Source: Pictodentalium vernedei
Lineage: Eukaryota; Mollusca; Scaphopoda; Dentaliida; Dentaliidae
Assembly: GCA_031216915.1 (NCBI GenBank)
Contig: CM062296.1
Coordinates: 144,378,344-144,442,343, forward strand
Direction of reading: 5' to 3'
Length of the DNA stretch: 64,000 bases
Part shown: positions 23,046 through 34,560 of the stretch, one piece after another
How the letters are laid out: every line of letters starts with the position of its first letter
Numbering within the stretch: position 1 is the stretch's first letter
Translations under genes and position numbers: made by a program
Notes under the pieces: generated by a model
The model's database searches: none
Seen by the model: the letters and a program-made list of their open reading frames with translations, nothing else
What the model was told of the DNA's origin: nothing

Positions 23046-23159
23046 TTAAATATTCAACTGAGGTTGGTCACTCAGGGTGGGTAAGATAAATCTGCCTCAC
23101 CCAGGTATCTCACCTGGACACATACATCTCCATAAGCAAGTGGTGGGAGAAAAATTATT

Positions 23160-23572
23160 GCTAAGGCCAAAAAAAAGTTAAAAATCTGTTTCTGAAGCCC
23201 TCCAGCATGGTCCTTTTGGCTGCCGCATGTTCTCTTTACAACGAATGCAAACTTAAAAAAAATAATAATTAAATGGTTTATGTCTGATATTTTACCCAAG
23301 TTAATAAAATTGATAAATTTGTCCTTTGAGTGCAACAAGATGCATTGCAAAGCCTTCTTATACTCAAGGGATGAAATACACCACCACCCCTTGCTATGCT
23401 GTAGATTATGAGGCCTAAAACATAAAAAAAAGCCAAGAACATGAACTTTTGATGGTAAAGAAGTAATTACAAAAATAAAAATTAAATTAGAAAATCGCCT
23501 GCCCACATGCAATTTTACAAAAAATGGCTTGAGAAACGGAAGATCTACTTGTGAAGCCTAAAGGTCTGTTAC
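23160..23572 (+). repeat. Family I hairpin-type repeat
   Basis: It has the blocks 'gttaaaaatctgtttctgaa', 'ggtccttttggctgccgcatg', 'atattttacccaagtt', a remnant of the central gcattgcaaagccttctt palindrome, 'gattatgaggcctaaaac' and 'aacggaagatctacttg'. Other copies are at 45205, 49845 and 50788. The apparent 146-codon minus-strand ORF is a repeat reading. Confidence 0.7.
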
Positions 23573-23698
23573 ATGTTATACAATTTTGCTTCACCTTGAG
23601 AGTCTGCCCTCTGTGGCTTTGCAGTTTTTTCTAGGCAAGTTTTGGTTGCCTATATAGACATAGTTTGGTATACATCATATTTCTACCATCATCTTCAA

Positions 23699-23940
23699 CT
23701 GGTAGAGAGCTGGAAGGCCATATTTGGGCTTTTTTCTGAAGTTTAGGTACAACATTTCAAAGGCTTCATACTCTGTAGATGTGCTCCATATTATCGTTCA
23801 AGTTAAGTTATTTCAACTGTATGAATTTGCCTTGTTGCATTTTATGGGAGAGAGCCTTTTGGCACTCTCCCATAAATTGCAACATGGCAAAGACCGGTGA
23901 ATAAATTTTGATGACTAGAAATAATTTAGCACTCAACCAG
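23699..23940. mobile_element. Family B MITE, uninterrupted
   Basis: Ends ctggtagagagctgg and tttagcactcaaccag, with TTAA at 23941-23944 and tcaa at 23695-23698. The palindrome is attttatgggagag / ctctcccataaat. It is the empty-site reference for the interrupted copy at 8266. Confidence 0.75.
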
Positions 23941-24191
23941 TTAAATAGTTTTCCGTCAATTTCATTGGTCAATTTCAAAATTAGACAAATAGATTGGCTG
24001 AACAAAATACAACTGGGCCGTATTTTCATAATTTGCATAATTAGAGTTGGGAGCTTTCATTGGTCAATTTCAAAAATTTCAAAACTAGACAATTTGATTG
24101 GCTAAACAAAATACAACTGGGTCAGATTGCATAATTTCAGTAGGGAGAATTTACGTTATCTGTCCTGTTAGGGTGGGTTATATTGTATTAA

Positions 24192-24405
24192 TCTTTTATC
24201 TACAAGAAAAACGCCATTCATTTTTTTCTATATTTTCAATTTTTGCTTCCAAACCATAGGTTATGACCCCTCATTGGAATGAGCTCGATGAGCTCGTTCC
24301 AATGTGGGGTCATAACCTATGTTTTGGAAGCAAAAAATGAAAATTTTTAGTCATACAAGGATGTTTTTTTCCAAGTGCTGTCTGCAACTCAAGTTAGGTG
24401 ATGGA
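24192..24405. mobile_element. TTAA hairpin MITE, type II, diverged
   Basis: TTAA at 24188-24191 and 24406-24409. The stem is ggttatgacccctcattgga / ccaatgtggggtcataacc. The outer termini have drifted (tcttttatctac and ttaggtgatgga). Confidence 0.72.
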
Positions 24406-24449
24406 TTAAAAAGTCGTACTAAGTGGCTAATTTGTGCATGTGTGTGTCA

Positions 24450-24800
24450 TATGATAAATAGAATATGAAATGAGTGCTTTTCTCATATAATATTTATGAA
24501 ACTCGTCCGAATTTTCCGTTTGGGCTCGCCAGAGGCTCGCCAAAACGGAAAATTCTTTGACTCGTTTCATAAATATTATATGAGAAAAACACTCATTCCA
24601 TATCCTGTATCTATTTTTAGAATTCTTTGACTGATTTGAACCAGATTTGAAATACAATATAATTGAGTGATACATGAAATTCAAGTATCTAGTTTTTAGA
24701 ATCATTTGGCTGATTTGAGCTACATTTGGAATACAATATAATTAAGTGATATGTGACATTCAAATATCCAGTTTTTAGAATCCTTTGACTGATTTTCCCC
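24450..24800. repeat. Hairpin followed by a short tandem repeat
   Basis: The hairpin at about 24465-24600 has arms gagtgcttttctcatataat / attatatgagaaaaacactc and a ccgtttgggctcgcc core. Next, about 2.3 units of 85 bases (ttttagaat(c/t)ctttgactga) run to about 24800. Confidence 0.65.
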
Positions 24801-25126
24801 AAATTCTGATCTTAGTATGATAAGTCAACATGCTTTGATTTTCTGTGTACAAATTTCACACTTTCTCCATGGAAGGGATAAAAAAAAAAGAAAAACAAGA
24901 CATCATTTTGTGAGAACTGTTCAGCCTGCAAAGAATTGGTACTATTTGGTGTAGAGCATCCTTAGGATGAAGATTCTCAGAATGGTTCCAGAAAATTAAT
25001 TATGGTGCTGCGGGCCATCATTTTGCCTTGATATGCCTTAAAATGTATTCCTCATTTATTACAGTTAAGTGTTTTGTTCCAGTCACCACTTGTGTCAATT
25101 TAGACAGACATAAGGCCCCATCCTTA

Positions 25127-25490
25127 TTTATTTATTGGTGTTTAAGGTCACATACTTATGTTCAATGGCTAATCATGACCCTGACAGTTTTATGAGTGGA
25201 GGAAACCAGAGTACCCAGAGATATTCACCAAGCATCAACGTGCAACTGTCAGCTCCTCAACATTTTAACTCTGTTCAAGCTCCGCTCAAGCAGGGTTACA
25301 GCGGTTGAAGACATGTGCACCACCAATGTGCAGTACGCCTTAGTACACGGCATAAACGTGCCCCCATGTAGGCAACCGGGATAAAGTGCCTTGCCCAAGG
25401 ACACAACACGGGTCATCCCGGACGGGGATCAAACTCAAGACCTTTAGCATAGAAGTCCAACAATCTACCACTGAACCACCACGCACCACA
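25127..25490 (-). mobile_element. tRNA-derived SINE, reverse orientation
   Basis: The tail (tatttatttattggtgttta) is on the left and the degenerate head on the right. The central motif is aagtgccttgcccaaggaca. An 11-12-bp flanking duplication gccccatc(c/t)tt lies at 25115 and 25491. Confidence 0.82.
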
Positions 25491-25524
25491 GCCCCATCTT
25501 TAAAAACTGAAGTAATTAAGTAAA

Positions 25525-25860
25525 CCCTCCATTGGGACCTTTGGAAGTACAGCAGTTGTAGTCTGCAGTAGTAATCAAGCAGTGGTTTATTGGTATAATA
25601 GGACCTTGTTTCCAGTACCTGTGGTATGGGTTCTCTGTAGTGGGTAATATAGGTATAAACAATTGGCTTCCCTGTCGGAAACCCAGACGTGCAGCAGCGT
25701 GGAGAACAAGTTCTGCATTACTGGTAAAACAGGACCCAGAACCACAGCCTGGGGTGAAAGTCCTCAGAAGTGGGCAGCATAGGCATCAACTAAACTTCAT
25801 ACCTTTGTTGTGTTCATGAGGTAGCCAAAGATGTCAAATGACCTTAAACAGCAGTGAATA
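25525..25860 (+). mobile_element. Two partial SINE-like family G copies
   Basis: One starts ccattgggacctttggaagt and a second starts near 25673 (ctgtcggaaacccagacg). Both carry 'ggtaaaacaggaccc' or its variant. Confidence 0.55.
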
Positions 25861-26656
25861 AAAAAACATTTGGTTAACCTTTACTTGACTCTTGTCCCAT
25901 AGTCATTATGTAGCCACAGATGCTGAAATTGACCTCAACAGAAATTATTCATTAGGTAAAGGGTGAATCCAAAAATATTTTCATTGAAGAAAGAAACAAA
26001 CTAAGTTCTACCCGCAATATTTTTCACAACGAATGGCAATTGAAATAGAAAAACAAAAGCAGTACAACAATGGGGAAGCAACTCTTCCACATATTTCCAT
26101 TGGGTGAATCAGTTTCAGTGAATCACACACTGGGTATATGCAGAAAGGCAACTTATGACAATGTTTCCCCACTCTTCCGTTCCCGAACAACTGCCATGAT
26201 GTGAAAAACATCAAGCACAAAACTTGTCTTTCATTAATGAAAAGTCTTGTGTTGAGCCAAACCATGGATGACCCAATGGGTCATAGGTCTTCCTAGTGTG
26301 CCCAAATTAAAGGAATCTAAAAGTCTGAATAAATTCCTTGAAACATTTGCTTTTGCAATAAAATTTGATAAAAGTCATCTTTGTCATGACAAAATGTAGG
26401 AATATTCAAATCAGTTATTTGGGATCACATTTTGATCAGTCTTGAGTCATGTCATATACGTGGACTGAAGTTTAAAAATAAATGTACATTCAGCAACTTA
26501 TGTCAAAAGATAACAGCTTTTTTCTTGTCCATCCTTTTGACTGACTCTTATATAAACTGAATGGCAAGAAATCCACCCCACCCCCAAATTAAACCCTGTA
26601 GTAGACTGATTTGCACTGAAAAAATCTCACCGACCTCTGTTGTTATGTGAAACAAG
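25861..26656. other. Intron-like sequence, nothing recognised
   Basis: A fragment ttaggtaaagggtga near 25953 resembles a TTAA MITE right end. The rest shows no exon or repeat. Confidence 0.45.
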
Positions 26657-27092
26657 AATAAATACACAGAATGACATGCATGTGTCATTCTGTGTTTATT
26701 ACATGCCTTCACATCTATAAAAACAATTATAAGAAGGACACTCAGTAATTCATTTGACAACTATCAACGCAAAGAACACATTTTATCGCCAACCAAATTT
26801 GTGAGAAGAACATGTATTACAATTTCATCCCCTGAGTTCCAATGTGTTCTATGTGCCTACTGGCACATAGAACACATTGGAACTCAGGGGATGATTTTGG
26901 GCTATTGCTAGGGATTCAAATTGTAATTGCGGTGCATGATTTGTAGAAAATTCCAGTGAAATTTTGCTTCTATTTAAAAATAGTCCAACGATTTATTTCT
27001 GTTCCGCACATATGTGCGGAACAAATTTTCATTTTCCACATGGGTTTGTTCCTGTAGATGTGGATTATACAGAACAGGCGTGTAATAATATG
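26657..27092 (+). repeat. Family H element, first hairpin deleted
   Basis: It has 'cagaatgacatgcatgtgtcattctg', then the cctgagttccaatgtgttct stem and the gttccgcacatatgtgcggaac stem. It ends acagaacaggcgtgtaataa. Confidence 0.72.
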
Positions 27093-27508
27093 AGTATTGT
27101 TCATAGAATGGACAGATGGATTAAATGTTTATGATAAATATAATGCACTCTACTTTCTGCTGTAGCATGTCACTAATTCAGTCAAAAGCTGAATTTTTTT
27201 TTTATTTTAAAATGCTTTAATTCTCTCATTACATGATTTCTTTTTTAGAGATGGGTGATATTACAATAAAGTGATTTCAAAAGTCAGCAGAGAATTGTGA
27301 CCTGATCTTGACATCACTCTTGACCTACTGAGTAATTATTCGTGAACATTTGACATAAGAAATCATTGGTTAAAACATCTGTACAAGTTACATGGGAAAT
27401 TGGGAAGATTTGATTAAATATTGTCAAATGTGACTTATTTTAATGGTAAGAGATTTCCTGTCCTGGGCAGGAATATCCACCAGCAACACACAAGGAGTTA
27501 CCCATCAA

Positions 27509-27823
27509 CTGGTTGAGTGCTAGAAGCCACTATCATGGCTATACTGAAAAGTGCCGAAAACCACTACAGTGGCTTTACACTAAGCTTGTTATTTGCTCTG
27601 CACTGGAAAATTATATTTTTATATAAAACTGTTTTATTATTATTATTGGAGAGTGCCAATAGGCACTCTCCAATAAAAAATAATAAAACAATTATTTATG
27701 AATAATATTTTGCTAAACTAAGTCTCCCCCCCCCCCTCCCCACCCCCTGCTGGTAGCATTGTATCTTTGAAAAAATACTCATGTTTCCAATCACTTTTGA
27801 AAAATAATTTACCTCTCTACCAA
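27509..27823. mobile_element. Family B MITE
   Basis: It begins ctggttgagtgctagaagcc after tcaa and ends tacctctctaccaa before ttaa. The palindrome is attggagagtgcc / ggcactctccaat. It contains a C-rich run near 27726-27749. Confidence 0.72.
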
Positions 27824-27827
27824 TTAA

Positions 27828-28412
27828 AGGCCTATTGCTGACATTTACAACCTCAGAACAGGTGTCCTTAATATGGCATCATGAGGTGGTCCTGCTGTTA
27901 ATAGATAAGTTACCTAGACAATGGGGATGCAGTGGTTCAGTAGGTAGAGGTGCAGGCTGCAAGCCGAGAGGTCCTCGGTTCGAATCCCACCTGCGGCAAC
28001 TGCATTGTGTCCTTGGGCAAGACACTTCACCTCCATTGCCCACATGGGGGCACGGTGACATTGTGTACTAAGGCGTACTGCACGTCAGTGGTGCACTCTC
28101 TTCAACCAATGCTAACCCTGCTTGTGTGGAGTTAGTATGTTGGGGAGCTGACAGTTGCTCGCCGTTGCTTGGTGGTTCTCTCCGGGTACTCCGGCTTCCT
28201 CCACCCGTAAAACTCATGGTCATGATTAGCCATTGTGCAGAAATATGTGACCTTAAACACCAATAAATAAATAAATAAATACCTAGACAGTGGTTTCTTG
28301 TAATGTTTTGGCTGCCTTAACGGGCAGCCAAAACTTGACTGAGAATCACTGGACACATAGAGGCTGTGGGCTGATGGGAATTCAGGAGACTTGTACAGGC
28401 CCTTAGGGGCTG
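27828..28412. mobile_element. Family F TTAA MITE split by a SINE
   Basis: The left part (aggcctattgctgacattta, acctcagaacaggtgtcctt) and the right part (gactgagaatcactgg, ttgtacaggcccttagggg) match the intact copy at 34098-34301. The central stem is ttttggctgcc / ggcagccaaaa. Confidence 0.7.
27925..28279 (+). mobile_element. Full-length tRNA-derived SINE
   Basis: A 14-bp target duplication (tacctagacaatgg / tacctagacagtgg) lies at 27911-27924 and 28280-28293. Box A-like tggttcagtaggtagaggtg and box B-like ggttcgaatccc are well kept. The tail is accaataaataaataaataa. Confidence 0.92.
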
Positions 28413-28784
28413 AGGTTGTGACCTGGTCCAAATTTTCTGTTCACTTTCCTCCCCCAACATCATAGAATCTCACCTGCTGAGATAGAAGTACGAGAACCCT
28501 GACTCTCATTTGCTATTTTTCTCTGTTTTTCTTTGTGTCTGTCCTAATTTCGCAATATTTTATGTTGGAAATCTTAACCTGCTGGTGATTGCGTGACATG
28601 ACCTGATTGCAATCTGACCAAGAAAGAAATCTGTTTTTCCAACCACAGTAATACTGGCTATACAGTTTTGAATTTTCTTCCTTTCCTGTGTCCATGTCTA
28701 TTCCTTTTCAATAAATACCGAAAGGCTTTTTCAGGATCTGTTTGAACAGCTGATAATGTTCTGTTTATAAAGATATGTCATCAT
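28413..28784. other. Intron-like sequence, nothing recognised
   Basis: No exon or repeat was recognised. Confidence 0.5.
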
Positions 28785-28950
28785 AATCCAAGGGAGATAT
28801 TATAAGTTATCTCCACCAACATGTATGGTACATGGAGATTTAATACCTGGATGTTGGTTTTTAAACACCGAGATGCAGGCGAGGTGTTTAAATGAGACAT
28901 CCAGGTATTAAATCTCCATAAAACCATACATGTCGGCGGAGATAACGTTT
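28785..28950. repeat. Hairpin repeat
   Basis: The arms are tggagatttaatacctggat / atccaggtattaaatctcca, with outer ataagttatctccaccaacatg / catgtcggcggagataacg. Confidence 0.75.
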
Positions 28951-29129
28951 TTGTCCCATTTGAAACACAATATATAGTGGAAACAAATTTGTGGATGCAT
29001 TTCTCACGCTCCGCAAACGCTTTGACTAAATTCATTTATAAATGTTTTATTTTTATAAGCTCAGAAGACAACAGATAGAGTTACATCACATGGGTCGTTA
29101 AGGAAATGAGTAAACAGTATTTTGTTGAC

Positions 29130-29205
29130 ATATCGTCCCCTGAGTTCCAATGTGTTCTATGTGCCTACTGGCACATAGAATACATTGGAACTCAGGAGTT
29201 GATAT
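29130..29205. repeat. Isolated central hairpin of family H
   Basis: The arms are cctgagttccaatgtgttct / agaatacattggaactcagg around tatgtgcctactggcaca. Confidence 0.7.
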
Positions 29206-30077
29206 TTGCTCTTATTTTATTTTTCTCAAGTTGTTTCATTTAATTATATGACTATTTAATTTATAACAGCAAAATATGATCAAATTGTCAGAAATCTGAT
29301 AATATTTGTGACTATTTTCAGGTTTTTTAGTTTGATTTTTATATCGAGGTGAGCGGAAGCGAAAGGCTTTCATTTAAACCATATACCCCCAATGTTTCGC
29401 GTGCCCATATACCCTCGGATGTTGGCTGCACCCTTTGCCATGGCTATTTGTTCAAGGGATTCTGACCAATCAAAAAACAGAATTTATTGGGATATAGGGA
29501 CAATGCCAGTTGGCACTCTAAATTGGATTGTTAGGAAATTATTTTCCTGATTAATACAAAATTCTTGCCTGTTGTAAAAATCCCTGTCCACGCATTCTAC
29601 TTTTAATAGTTCACCTTATGTTTATTGGAAAAAATGCTCTCAGGTTGTTTACAAAAGCAGCTGGCATATTGGATGCTTTTGGAAGGAAAAATTATGCTGA
29701 GGAATCAAGAGTGACACAGTTCTTAAAAATTAAGCAGTTTAACAAAATGTCTGGTCAAGTCTGTACAGCCTTCTTTTTATCTGCTAAATTCTCTTATAGG
29801 AGTCTAATAGAACATTTCGTTTGATACAATAAAATCAGCAACAAGTTGGAATTTGACACTTTATAAAAACTTTCCCAAAAAACAATACTTAACCTCGTTC
29901 CCCATTTCAGACTTTCAAGACATATACAGTTTTGTGTATTATAGTTTCCTCTATCCCTTTATACTCCAAAGAGAAAAGATGAAAATAACATTTTTTTATG
30001 AGTTAAGCTGAACAATTATGCAAAATAGTGTAATGCAAAAATGCCAAATTTTTTTTTTTTATTTTGTTGTTCAGAAA
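29206..30077. other. Intron-like sequence, nothing recognised
   Basis: A 68-codon ORF at 29618-29824 has no splice-site or homology support. No repeats recognised. Confidence 0.45.
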
Positions 30078-30496
30078 CATAAATTGCAACGAATCTCAGG
30101 ACGTGGAGCAGTACTTGTTTACTGTGATAACAAGTTCTGCTTTACGTGTAAATTGGATTCTGAAACCAACGCCTGGGAAAGAACTCCTCTGATGTGGACA
30201 GCATTGGTATAACCCTTTACCCAACCTAACCGCCAAAACCGGCTAGCACTATTCACAAAAATCGTCCAATTAATTTTTATTATTTTTTGTCTCAACAATA
30301 TAGGTTATGACCCCTCTTTGAAACGAGCTCGATGAGACAAAAACTGAAAAAAAATTAGTTATTCAAGAATTTTGTTTGCATGCATCGTCTGCTTTTCATG
30401 TTAGGTAGATGGTTAAATGAATGATTGGATAAACTTGACTTCATACCTATTTTGCAGACATGATGCAGCCAAAAATGCTGAATAAATAAATAAATA
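30078..30496 (+). mobile_element. SINE-like family G copy split by a MITE
   Basis: 30078-30212 carries 'ggagcagtacttgtttactg' and 'tgatgtggacagcattggta'. 30413-30496 resumes with 'atgattggataaacttgac' and 'tgctgaataaataaataaat'. Confidence 0.65.
30213..30412. mobile_element. TTAA hairpin MITE, type II, half its stem deleted
   Basis: It has the ends ccctttacccaacc and gttaggtagatgg. The right palindrome arm after gaaacgagctcgatgag is lost, so the hairpin cannot form fully. Confidence 0.7.
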
Positions 30497-31179
30497 ACAA
30501 GCGGTCTCAACATATAATACTGCTATTTTTTAGGCAAAAAAAATGAAAATTAGGTAAATGGTTAAAAAAAGATATCACATGTCCAGGGAACAGTTGCCTT
30601 TATCAAGATTTAAATTTAAAAAAAAAATATCACAATTTATTAAAGAGTGCAACTCAAGAATTTCTCTTATAAGCAGCCTGCTTATAGGGACTCTTATGAG
30701 AAAGGACTGTTGTTCATTTCTGGCAGGCTGCTAATAGAACTGTAATGTCTGAGAAAGCCATGTCATTACTATTATCACCACTAATAGGGGAGACATGGTA
30801 GTACATGTAACCTCAAAATAACTTCCAAGTCAACAGTTTAATCTAATCAGAGAATTATTCAACACTCTTATCCTCTAATCAAGAAATATATTGATATTTT
30901 AATGTGAATAGAAAGCGAACAATTAAGTTAAGGGTTTGAATATTTATGAGTCGTTTACTTTTTAAAATGTTTTGAAAACCAAGGATGAAATAACCGGACT
31001 AAAAACTCCAGCATCAGAGTTTGGCAGCTTCAAAAAACAGAATGATAGTCAAAGTCAAAAGAATAGTTTTAGCGCGCCGAAGGTGCGCTGGGACGATTTA
31101 GTGTAAACCCTTTCGACCCTCGTTAACTGTATAATATATTTCCGTTAATTTTTGAGACTGCTGTAAGATTTGTTTACTG
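30497..31179. other. Intron-like sequence, nothing firm
   Basis: A MITE-end fragment (attaggtaaatggttaa) lies near 30550. An ataagcagcctgcttat mini-palindrome lies near 30670. Nothing else. Confidence 0.45.
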
Positions 31180-31580
31180 CAAGCTGCATTCAACCTTGAA
31201 CTGATGCATGAAAGTAAACAGCTGATGTGCATTGATACACCGAAGTGATTTGAACGATACTCGAAACAGGTAGTGTCTTGCGATCTGGTTCAGCTGGCAG
31301 GTTTCATACATCAATTCAAGGCACATACATGTTGAATTATTGCAAGAAATGATTGGTATCCACTCAAAAACACTAGATTTTCTTTTCATTATACGTTTTT
31401 CGAACAAATTGATCATTTCCAGTGATAATTTGACTCGTATTCATCTTGAAGTGATGCTTTGAAAGCCACCATTTTGATTGATACCGTGAAACTGTAAATT
31501 TCTTTTTCTTCACAATGGTGGATACAATTTCTATTTTTCTGCAATTTTTTTGATAATCTCTCGTTTAGCTTATAATAAAA
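31180..31580 (+). repeat. Family N copy
   Basis: It shares 'ttcaaccttgaactgatgca', 'tagtgtcttgcgatctg' and 'ggtatccactcaaaaacact' with 18100-18540, in rearranged order. It ends about 70 bases before a CADPS exon. Confidence 0.6.
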
Positions 31581-31652
31581 AATGTTATCTGTGATATGGT
31601 TTTAAAATTATTTATGACATATTTTAATGTTATTTTTTTTTTACAATTCCAG

Positions 31653-31809
31653 GCATTTGCATGGTTTAGTGATCTTTTGGTGGAACATGCAGAAATTTTC
31701 TGGTCATTATTTGCTGTTGATTTAGATGCAGCAATAGCCGCTCAGCCCCCAGACACATGGGATAGTTTTCCAGTTTTCCAAGTTCTCAATGATTATTTGA
31801 GGAATGATG
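31653..31809 (+). CDS. CADPS: CAPS/CADPS exon, MUN-domain start region
   Basis: The acceptor is a T-rich tract ending ttacaattccag and the donor is gtaatt. The 157 bases encode [20 protein letters not shown], then [20 protein letters not shown] and [12 protein letters not shown] plus one base. I recognise this as the conserved WFSD(L/M)[14 protein letters not shown] region of calcium-dependent secretion activator, which primes dense-core vesicles and binds SNARE/syntaxin through its MUN domain. The residue order and flanking exons fit the family. CADPS versus CADPS2 cannot be told apart, and invertebrates generally have one gene (Drosophila Caps, worm unc-31). Confidence 0.93.
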
Positions 31810-32009
31810 GTAATTGTTGAGCTTTGATCAAATGGCACTTCCAAACAAAATGTCCTGCAAATTTATTACACTCATTCTCTAAACATTTTTCTAGGCCTAC
31901 TGGTACTGTAGATTAATAAAGTTGTGCAGCGTCACATGTCATGAAATCACATGGTCTCATTTGAAACCACGTCTCATTGTAGATGTGGGCAACATGACAA
32001 ATACAGTGT
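31810..32009 (+). other. Start of intron 1, nothing recognised
   Basis: Donor gtaatt at 31810. No repeat or exon recognised before family J. Confidence 0.6.
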
Positions 32010-32245
32010 AGACTAAGGCCTGAAAATAAGCAGTCTGGCCCTTGCAGAATGAGGTCCCCAGAGGGTGAATTTGATGATGCTATCCCATACAGTGGGCCAA
32101 TTTATCCTCTGCTGTTTAGTTTTGAAACCTGATTCAGATTGAGGTTCAGAGAGGGTAAATTAAGTGATGCTACCCTGTGCAGGGTAGCATCACTACATTC
32201 ACCCTATGGGGACCTCATTTTGCAGATGACTGTCTGCTAATTTTC
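32010..32245 (-). repeat. Family J repeat, inverse of the 19985 copy
   Basis: It has the same blocks in reverse order: 'aataagcagtctgg', 'gaggtccccagagggtgaat', 'gatgctatcccatacagtgg', 'gctaccctgtgcagggtagc'. Confidence 0.7.
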
Positions 32246-32456
32246 TGGCTTGTGTAGACTGGCAATATTTCCAGTTAAAGGAAGTTGCAATATCTGCAAC
32301 TTGAAAAGCATGGCAAAATTGGATTCGATTTTAGATTTCAGTTGATTCACAATCCTCGTCCTGATGTGATTTGACCCAAAATTTTAGATTTGCAGGGCTC
32401 TAGAACAAACTTACGATTCCTGTCACTGTAACAAAATCACTTTGTTGAAAGTTTAA

Positions 32457-32702
32457 CCCTTTACCTAACACAGCATTTTATAAACATAAATTAGATTTCA
32501 CATTTTCGAAAACAAATTTCTCAATTTTTCTGTAAAACAATTCAAATATGGATATCATTGGAACCAGCTTGATGATCTGGTTCTAATGATATCCCTATTT
32601 GTATGATTTTATTGAGAAACTGCTGAGATATTTTAGGTTGTGGTAGGGTTATTCTGATTAATTTTCTCTGGCTGTTTTTGGCCACTATGTTAGGTAAAGG
32701 GT
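32457..32702. mobile_element. TTAA hairpin MITE, type III
   Basis: TTAA at 32453-32456 and 32703-32706, ends ccctttacctaaca and atgttaggtaaagg. The central palindrome differs from types I and II: tggatatcattggaaccag / ctggttctaatgatatcc. A following piece (32713-32815) opens ttaacccttcaccaatcg and ends in a SINE-type 'aaacaccaataaat' scrap. Confidence 0.78.
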
Positions 32703-33164
32703 TAAGCAATTTAACCCTTCACCAATCGTATCAGCAAAAATGACTCGGTGTCATATAAAAATTTATCAACCTGAGGTGGTCCTCTATGTTGAAAGTGTTG
32801 TTAAACACCAATAAATTTGGCATTCACATTTTGCTTTGATCCAGTAAAAATGGCTTTTAACCTTTCACTGGAACGGCCCATTAAACTTGTTCAAATGAAT
32901 AATGAAAAAAAAATTTTGATTATTTAGAAAAAAAATATATTTAGATTGTTGTTTTTACATGTTTTTTGAAAGCCTAACTTATATTTTAATTGATAAAGCC
33001 CCCCCAACTTTGCCAATGAGGATATTTTTTTCGTTATTAAAATACAGATCATTATGAATATTCATACAATCCTGTAAATGAAATATTTGAATATTTCAAC
33101 AGACAAATAGTGTATTAATGCTACAATATTCCTTAGTAAATTGTGGTCATTAACTCTTTTCCTC

Positions 33165-33378
33165 CCCTATGGGAACTCTGGGAATGAATCCGTGCTTGTT
33201 CACTGTGGTAAATGGTAAAATATGACCGAGTCACCAATGCTTGGGGTTGAAGTCCTCTAAAATTGGCAGCATGGGTATAAACAATTGACTAAACTTGACT
33301 TGATCACCATATTGCAGTCACAATTAGCCATTGTGCAGAAGTAGGTGACCTTAAACACCAATAAATAAATAAATAACT
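33165..33378 (+). mobile_element. SINE-like family G copy, full tail
   Basis: It runs 'cccctatgggaactctggga' to 'gccattgtgcagaagtaggt' and 'accaataaataaataaata'. An internal deletion removes part of the aaacaagctctatttta block. Confidence 0.75.
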
Positions 33379-33490
33379 CTTTTCCTGCCAGTTATTTAAC
33401 AAATATATTATTATCAAGTCTACTGAAGCAACCATGGCTTTGATGAAAAATTCAAGAAACTTTTAACTGAAAAAATCAAGAAACTTTTAA

Positions 33491-33733
33491 CCCTTTACCT
33501 AACATGAAAAGCAGACGACACTTGCAAAAAAAATTCTTGAATAACTAATTTTTTTCATTTTTTGTCTCAAAAACATAGGTTATGACCCCTCGTTGGAACG
33601 AGCTAGACGAGCTTGTTCCAACGAGGGGTCATAACCTATGTTTTTGAGACAAAAAATGAAAATATTTTGAAAATTAATTGGCGATTTTTGAGAATAGCGC
33701 TGGCCGGTTTTGGCCGTTACGTTGGGTAAAGGG
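33491..33733. mobile_element. TTAA hairpin MITE, type II, well preserved
   Basis: TTAA at 33487-33490 and 33734-33737, ends ccctttacctaaca and cgttgggtaaaggg. The stem is perfect over aacataggttatgacccctc and its complement, around cgttggaacgagctagacgag. Confidence 0.88.
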
Positions 33734-34097
33734 TTAACTAAAAAATTCATTGATCAAAAAAGTTGATTCAGTTTTTTAGAGGAAAGTTTAACCCTTTGAA
33801 CTTGAGAAGCTGCTTTTCCATTCCATGGACATGATATGTCATAATTTCATTGAGTATGATGGCTTCTATTTAAAAAATATTGATTGGTCAACCCCCAAAT
33901 AATGAATATGGACTCTTTCAATTGCTGTCATTGAACTGACATCGAAGATACCACCACAGTTAAAGGATTAAAAGTGCTAAAATTATACTTATTCTACTGG
34001 CGATTTGCTGCCTTTCCCAGCGGCATATAAAGGATTACAGCTGCTGTATGATAATATATCAAGAAAAACCTGTAAGAATTTTCTGTGAGTTTGTTAA

Positions 34098-34301
34098 CCC
34101 TTGAAGACCAATTTCTGACTTTTCTGACCTCAGAACAGGTACCCTTAACATGCCATCATGAGGAGGTCATTCTGACAATAGACAAATTACCTAAGCACTG
34201 ATTTCTAGTCTAGTCTTGGCTAGAAATCGCTGCAAAGCCATTAGATGTATAGAGACTGTGGAATTGTGGGAATTCAAGACACTTGTTCAGGCTGATAGGG
34301 G
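34098..34301. mobile_element. Family F TTAA MITE, uninterrupted
   Basis: TTAA at 34094-34097 and 34302-34305, ends cccttgaagacc and gctgataggggt. The central stem is tttctagtc / ggctagaaa. It is the empty-site reference for the copy at 27828. Confidence 0.75.
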
Positions 34302-34560
34302 TTAAATCCTTTTTAATGTAGTCGGTGAATAAATACAGATTAATACAACAGTCTGTTACTCTTGGTCATCGTATTCCATCAAGTTGATGAGACCCAATCA
34401 TTTAGATCAAACAGAACATTGTAGTTGGCTTGTTTGATCTGGCTGTTCTAGTGTCATCATTGAGACAGAATCTGACATCTCAGATTAACTAATGGGTAAA
34501 AAATTCAGCACATAAAATGTCATAAAAAGTCTGAGAAAATGACTTGTTTGACTGTTTAAC

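Noticed and set aside
23072..23512. 146-codon minus-strand ORF
   Set aside because: It lies in a family I repeat and is matched by ORFs at other family I copies. There is no coding evidence.
26008..26265. Possible transposase fragment on the minus strand
   Set aside because: Cys/His residues do not form a recognisable zinc-finger pattern. No ends or repeats nearby.
29618..29824. Possible CADPS exon (68-codon ORF)
   Set aside because: It has no suitable acceptor, donor or phase, and the peptide is not recognised.
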